From Paracoccaceae bacterium (GTDB taxonomy: Bacteria; Pseudomonadota; Alphaproteobacteria; Rhodobacterales; Rhodobacteraceae), in contig DAOUQK010000141.1 in NCBI GenBank assembly GCA_030625695.1, positions 1-8,505 of the forward strand: 8,505 nucleotides of DNA, read 5' to 3'. The notes below the pieces were generated by a model. That model did not search any database and was not told where the DNA came from. It saw only the letters and a list, made by a program, of their open reading frames with translations. The first letter of the stretch is position 1, and each line of letters opens with the position of its first letter. Below are positions 5,404 to 8,505 of the stretch, one piece after another. Position numbers and translations under genes: made by a program.

Positions 5404-6861
5404 ATGAAAGACCTTTACCTTAAACAAGACGCAACCGGATTGGCCGCAATGGTGGCCAGGGGTGATGTGACCCCGGATCAGTTGCTGGACGTGGCACTGG
5501 ACCTGGCCGACACGCTGAATCCGCGCCTTAACGCCCTTGTACACCTACGGGAAAGCGTTGCCCGTGACGCAATCCGGCGCGGATTGCCGGAAGGTCCGTT
5601 TCGCGGCGTTCCGTTCCTAATGAAAGATCTGGGGACGGCGGCGATTGAGTATCCAACCAACAACGGATCAAAATTGACGCAAAATATGGTCTGGGGTCAC
5701 GATTCCGAGATTTTCAAACGGATGCAGGCCACCGGGCTGGTCACATTCGCGCGCACAACTTCGCCCGAATTCGGAGTCGGCCCGGTGACCGAAGCCCAGG
5801 TTTACGGCGGGCCAACCCGTAACCCCTGGAACCTTGATCACACCTCTGGCGGCTCCTCTGGTGGGTCGGGCGCAGCTGTTGCCGCCGGAATCGTGCCTGC
5901 GGCACATGGCTCGGACGGCGGCGGTTCGGTGCGTATCCCGGCCAGTTCCTGCGGGCTGGTTGGGTTCAAACCAACCCGCGCCCGCCTGCCCAGCGGGCCG
6001 ATGGCTGGCGAGGGCTGGGGTGGAATGGCGATGGACGGCTTCCTGACCCGATCGCTGCGTGACACTGCCGCATTGTTGGACGCCGTGCGGGGCGCGGACG
6101 TGGGCGCACCCTATTGGGCACCACCCATGGAGGGCAGCTTTGCCGAGGCGATGGCGCGCCCTGCGGGCAAGCTTCGGGTCCGGTTCAGCACGCAATCCCT
6201 GACCGGCAACGATGTGCATTCCGAATGCGCCAAGGCGGTCAGGAAGACCGCCACCTTGCTGGAAGGGCTTGGCCACGAGGTCGAAGAATTCCGCCTGCCG
6301 GATGATCTGGACGCCGAGGCAATGATGTTGGCATGGACCAGGATTGTCGCCTGCGGCACCGCCCTGACTGTGCGCGGCATTCTGGCCGGCAAGCCGCTCG
6401 ATCCTACGATGATCGAAGGCGTCACCCGTGGAGCAATCGCATATGCCGAACAGGTATCAGGCGCCGATTACCTTGAAGCGGTGAACCAGATCCACGCCTT
6501 CGGCCGCCGCATGGCGCATATATTTGACACCTGCGATGTGCTGGTCACGCCAACCCTTGCAGCCCCGCCCGCGCCGGTGGGACAACTGAAACCCGACAAC
6601 GAGGATTTCGTCGATTACCGCACCGGCAAAGGTGGCGTGTTCGACTATTCGCCCTTTACCGCCATATTCAACGCCAGCGGTCAGCCAGCCGTGTCCCTGC
6701 CATTGCACTGGAGCGAAGCGGGTCTGCCGGTGGGCGTGCATTTTGCCATGGCATTTGGCGACGACGAACGCTTAATGTCTTTGTCAGCGCAGATCGAAGA
6801 GGCGGCCCCCTGGGCGGCAACCCAACAAAGCCTGATCGCTAAAGGAGGCATTGCCGACTGA
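5404..6861 (+). CDS. Amidase-signature family hydrolase, NylA-like
   Basis: This 485-residue enzyme belongs to the amidase signature family, which hydrolyses amide bonds with a Ser-cisSer-Lys triad. The triad is complete: Lys74 in GVPFLMKDLG, cis-Ser151 in the GGSSGGSGAA glycine-serine block, and nucleophile Ser175 in GSDGGGSVRIPAS; the 24-residue spacing of the two serines equals that in human FAAH (217 and 241). The N-terminus (KQDATGLAAMVARGDVTPDQLL), the TRNPWNLDHTSGG segment and the SSCGLVGFKPTRARLPSGP stretch most resemble 6-aminohexanoate cyclic-dimer hydrolase (NylA) and related bacterial amidases. It is not a GatA candidate on context or overall resemblance. No signal peptide is apparent, so it is probably cytoplasmic. 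The substrate is unknown; the nylon-oligomer name should not be read as physiological function. It is divergent from the thioesterase and ends 10 bases from the convergent thiQ. Confidence 0.9.
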   Translation: MKDLYLKQDATGLAAMVARGDVTPDQLLDVALDLADTLNPRLNALVHLRESVARDAIRRGLPEGPFRGVPFLMKDLGTAAIEYPTNNGSKLTQNMVWGHDSEIFKRMQATGLVTFARTTSPEFGVGPVTEAQVYGGPTRNPWNLDHTSGGSSGGSGAAVAAGIVPAAHGSDGGGSVRIPASSCGLVGFKPTRARLPSGPMAGEGWGGMAMDGFLTRSLRDTAALLDAVRGADVGAPYWAPPMEGSFAEAMARPAGKLRVRFSTQSLTGNDVHSECAKAVRKTATLLEGLGHEVEEFRLPDDLDAEAMMLAWTRIVACGTALTVRGILAGKPLDPTMIEGVTRGAIAYAEQVSGADYLEAVNQIHAFGRRMAHIFDTCDVLVTPTLAAPPAPVGQLKPDNEDFVDYRTGKGGVFDYSPFTAIFNASGQPAVSLPLHWSEAGLPVGVHFAMAFGDDERLMSLSAQIEEAAPWAATQQSLIAKGGIAD

Positions 6862-6871
6862 ACCGGGGCTA

Positions 6872-7573
6872 TTAATTTCCGCCCCCCAGATAAGCCTTCA
6901 AAGCCTCGGGGGGATTGTCCAGCAACGCCGCGGTTGGTTGTGGCGCGAACACCTGACCATCCATCACCACAACCACCTGATCGGCGATCCGGCGGGCATC
7001 CGCCGGATCATGGCTAACCATCAAAAGGCTCGCTCCGGTTTCGCGCACCAGTTCAGCCACCAGATCAAGCATCTCGTCCTTCAGGGCCGGTCCCAGTGCT
7101 GCAAACGGCTCATCCAGCAACAACAGCGGGTTTGCCTGCACCAATACGCGCGCCAAAGCGGCACGGCTTTGCTGCCCTCCCGACAGGGCGGCAGGCTTGC
7201 GCGCCTCCAACCCTTTCAGCCCAACCCGCGCAATGGCACGGGCCACCGTTTCACGTTGATGCCCATCCAACCGCAAATCAGGACGAAGCCCCAGACCGAC
7301 GTTATCCGCAACGCTCAGATGGGGAAACAAATTGCCGTCCTGAAACAAGATCGCCAAGGGGCGCTTTCCCGGATCAGCCTCGGTCAGATCACTATCATCC
7401 CAAAAAATCCGCCCGCCAAGCACCGGTAAGAACCCGGCAATCGTCTCGATCAGGGTCGATTTACCCGCGCCGGACGGGCCGATGACAGCAATTTTTTGCC
7501 CCGCTGGAACCGTCAGATCAGCCGCAAGGCGGAACGACCCGCTGGCCATTTGCACGTTCTCAAGCCTCAGCAT
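6872..7573 (-). CDS. thiQ: Thiamine ABC transporter ATP-binding protein
   Basis: ThiQ is the cytoplasmic ATPase that drives import of thiamine and its phosphates through ThiP. The 233-residue protein has all nucleotide-binding motifs: Walker A GPSGAGKST (32-40), Q-loop Gln78 in ILFQDGNLFPHLSV, signature LSGGQQSRAALAR (130-142), Walker B LLLLDEP (150-156) and switch His188 in SHDP. The LFQDGNLFPHL and GFLPVLGGRI segments are typical of ThiQ. The short length fits ThiQ, which lacks the C-terminal regulatory domain of sugar or iron importers. The start is ATG at 7571-7573, 14 bases inside the end of thiP; upstream in-frame codons only repeat the thiP 3' end in another frame. The site before the ATG is a G-rich run, not a clear Shine-Dalgarno sequence, so coupling to thiP translation is likely. 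It converges with the amidase gene. Confidence 0.93.
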   Translation of the reverse strand: MLRLENVQMASGSFRLAADLTVPAGQKIAVIGPSGAGKSTLIETIAGFLPVLGGRIFWDDSDLTEADPGKRPLAILFQDGNLFPHLSVADNVGLGLRPDLRLDGHQRETVARAIARVGLKGLEARKPAALSGGQQSRAALARVLVQANPLLLLDEPFAALGPALKDEMLDLVAELVRETGASLLMVSHDPADARRIADQVVVVMDGQVFAPQPTAALLDNPPEALKAYLGGGN

Positions 7574-8505
7574 GCCACCGCCCCCCACGATCCAGCGCCC
7601 AGAAAACCCCGACCGAAAGCACCAGCAACAACAACGCTGCACCCTGCGCCTGTTCCATCTTATACGCCCCCATCAACCGGTAAATCTGTAACGGTAAGGT
7701 CGCCCGATCAGGGTCCGCGAACAACATCACCACGCCAAGGTCGCCCATCGACAATGCCGCAGCCAGACCGGCGGCAAACCCGATCTGTGCGCGCATCCTG
7801 GGGATCATCACCCGCCACATAAACGCCTGCCCTGCCATGCCCAGCGATACCCCCAAACGCCCGTGTTGCGCAACGATCTGGCGCGCCCGTGGCACCAGAA
7901 TACGCAGGGCAAACGGCAACGCCGTGACCGCGTTCACCAGTGCCGTCACCGCCAGTGCCAACGACACAGGGTCGGTCCACGGGTTGAGAATGACAAACAA
8001 CCCGGTGCCAATCACCAAAGGTGATGCGGCCAGCCCCAACAACCCGGCCATTTCAACCATCCCGCCCCGGCCCAGCGATACGGTGACGGCCATGGGGATA
8101 GCCAGTGCCAGCAAAACACCGGTACTGGCCGCCGACACCATCAGCGAAACAAAACTAGCGCGAAAGACCGACGGCGGCAGATCGCCAATTCCAACCAACC
8201 CGGACAGAACAACCGCCAGCAACGGCAGTGCAATGAACCCAAGCGCCAGGACAATCACCACCGCATCGCCAATTCTGGCCCCGCGCGTGTCCCCGTCCCA
8301 ACGCCGCACCAATCGGTCCAATCCGCCGCCAAACCGCGCCTGTACTGCAAACCTCAGCGCCATCAAGGCCGCCGTTGCCGTCAGCACGATCTGCACAATG
8401 GACAGTAGCGCGGCACGACCAAGGTCAAAATCAAATCGGAATGCCTGATAAATCGCCAGTTCAATCGTGGTTGCTTTTGGCCCGCCTCCAAGGGTCACCG
8501 CGACG
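7560..8505 (-). CDS. thiP: Thiamine ABC transporter permease, C-terminal part (5' end beyond window)
   Basis: ThiP is the inner-membrane channel of the thiamine importer. The reading frame is open to the right edge, so only the last 314 residues plus part of a codon are visible, out of roughly 500-540 usual for the family. It starts in the loop ending the first permease half (VTLGGGPKATTIELAIYQ, then FRFDFDLGRAALL) and contains the whole second half: about seven hydrophobic segments and the EAA loop that docks on the ATPase (GVSLGMAGQAFMWRVMIPRMRAQIGFAAG, read as two blocks around LGMAG and IPRM). It ends with ADPDRATLPLQIYRLMG and a last membrane segment before RWHAEA, typical of ThiP. The GTG at 8496-8498 is internal, not a start. 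The gene overlaps thiQ by 14 bases, and the order implies thiB beyond the right edge, where a TPP riboswitch might also lie; neither is visible here. Confidence 0.93.
   Translation of the reverse strand, partial: VAVTLGGGPKATTIELAIYQAFRFDFDLGRAALLSIVQIVLTATAALMALRFAVQARFGGGLDRLVRRWDGDTRGARIGDAVVIVLALGFIALPLLAVVLSGLVGIGDLPPSVFRASFVSLMVSAASTGVLLALAIPMAVTVSLGRGGMVEMAGLLGLAASPLVIGTGLFVILNPWTDPVSLALAVTALVNAVTALPFALRILVPRARQIVAQHGRLGVSLGMAGQAFMWRVMIPRMRAQIGFAAGLAAALSMGDLGVVMLFADPDRATLPLQIYRLMGAYKMEQAQGAALLLLVLSVGVFWALDRGGRWHAEA

Noticed and set aside
5668..6276. A 202-residue minus-strand frame inside the amidase gene
   Set aside because: It lies opposite the conserved catalytic blocks of the amidase and has shadow-like composition with no recognisable domain.
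6865..6885. GGGGC / GCCCC stem between the convergent amidase and thiQ ends as a shared terminator
   Set aside because: The stem is 5 base pairs with an 11-base loop, no T-run follows, and the right arm lies in thiQ coding sequence.
6840..7429. A perfect AAAGGAGG at the end of the amidase gene followed by a 192-residue frame from TTG at 6851, antisense to thiQ
   Set aside because: The purine run encodes amidase residues AKGG, the spacing to TTG is only about 3 bases, and the long frame is the mirror of the strongly supported thiQ; its product is a low-complexity Gln/Arg/His-rich shadow.
7837..8448. A 203-residue plus-strand frame opposite thiP
   Set aside because: Its Ser/Thr/Asn/Pro-rich product is what the reverse complement of Ala/Leu/Val-rich membrane segments gives; thiP is well supported.

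Overview
The window looks like core chromosome of an alphaproteobacterium, most likely a Rhodobacterales (Roseobacter-group) member. I infer this from protein character (an alphaproteobacterial-type HisRS, SlyX with a PPHW-type tail), the hisS-hisZ-hisG gene order with a short-form HisG, and moderately high GC. No database search was possible. Coding density is very high; no gap exceeds about 190 bases.

Layout, left to right: (1) the 3' end of dnaE, the DNA polymerase III alpha subunit (+), cut by the left edge. (2) slyX (-), a 65-residue coiled-coil protein, convergent with dnaE. (3) A 189-base divergent gap with a plausible promoter for (4) the hisS-hisZ-hisG operon (+), whose genes overlap by 4 bases at each junction. 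It encodes histidyl-tRNA synthetase, its catalytically repurposed paralogue HisZ, and the short ATP phosphoribosyltransferase HisG that depends on HisZ. (5) A short gap with a near-perfect palindrome. (6) A hot-dog-fold thioesterase (-), resembling betainyl-CoA thioesterases, divergent from (7) an amidase-signature hydrolase (+) resembling 6-aminohexanoate cyclic-dimer hydrolases. (8) thiQ and the 3' part of thiP (-), the ATPase and permease of a thiamine ABC importer, overlapping by 14 bases; thiP is cut by the right edge.

Functionally the window joins replication, histidine metabolism and vitamin uptake. In the his operon one transcript supplies the enzyme that charges tRNA-His and both subunits of the enzyme that commits PRPP and ATP to histidine synthesis. 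ThiP and ThiQ would form the membrane channel and motor for thiamine captured by a periplasmic ThiB expected beyond the right edge. The thioesterase and amidase have recognisable catalytic residues but unproven substrates.

I found no convincing new multi-gene system. The observations most worth checking are a compositionally distinct, AT-richer segment inside hisS covering the insertion domain, a palindrome after hisG resembling dispersed proteobacterial repeats, a perfect dyad within the predicted hisS promoter spacer, and the unresolved substrates of the divergent thioesterase and amidase.
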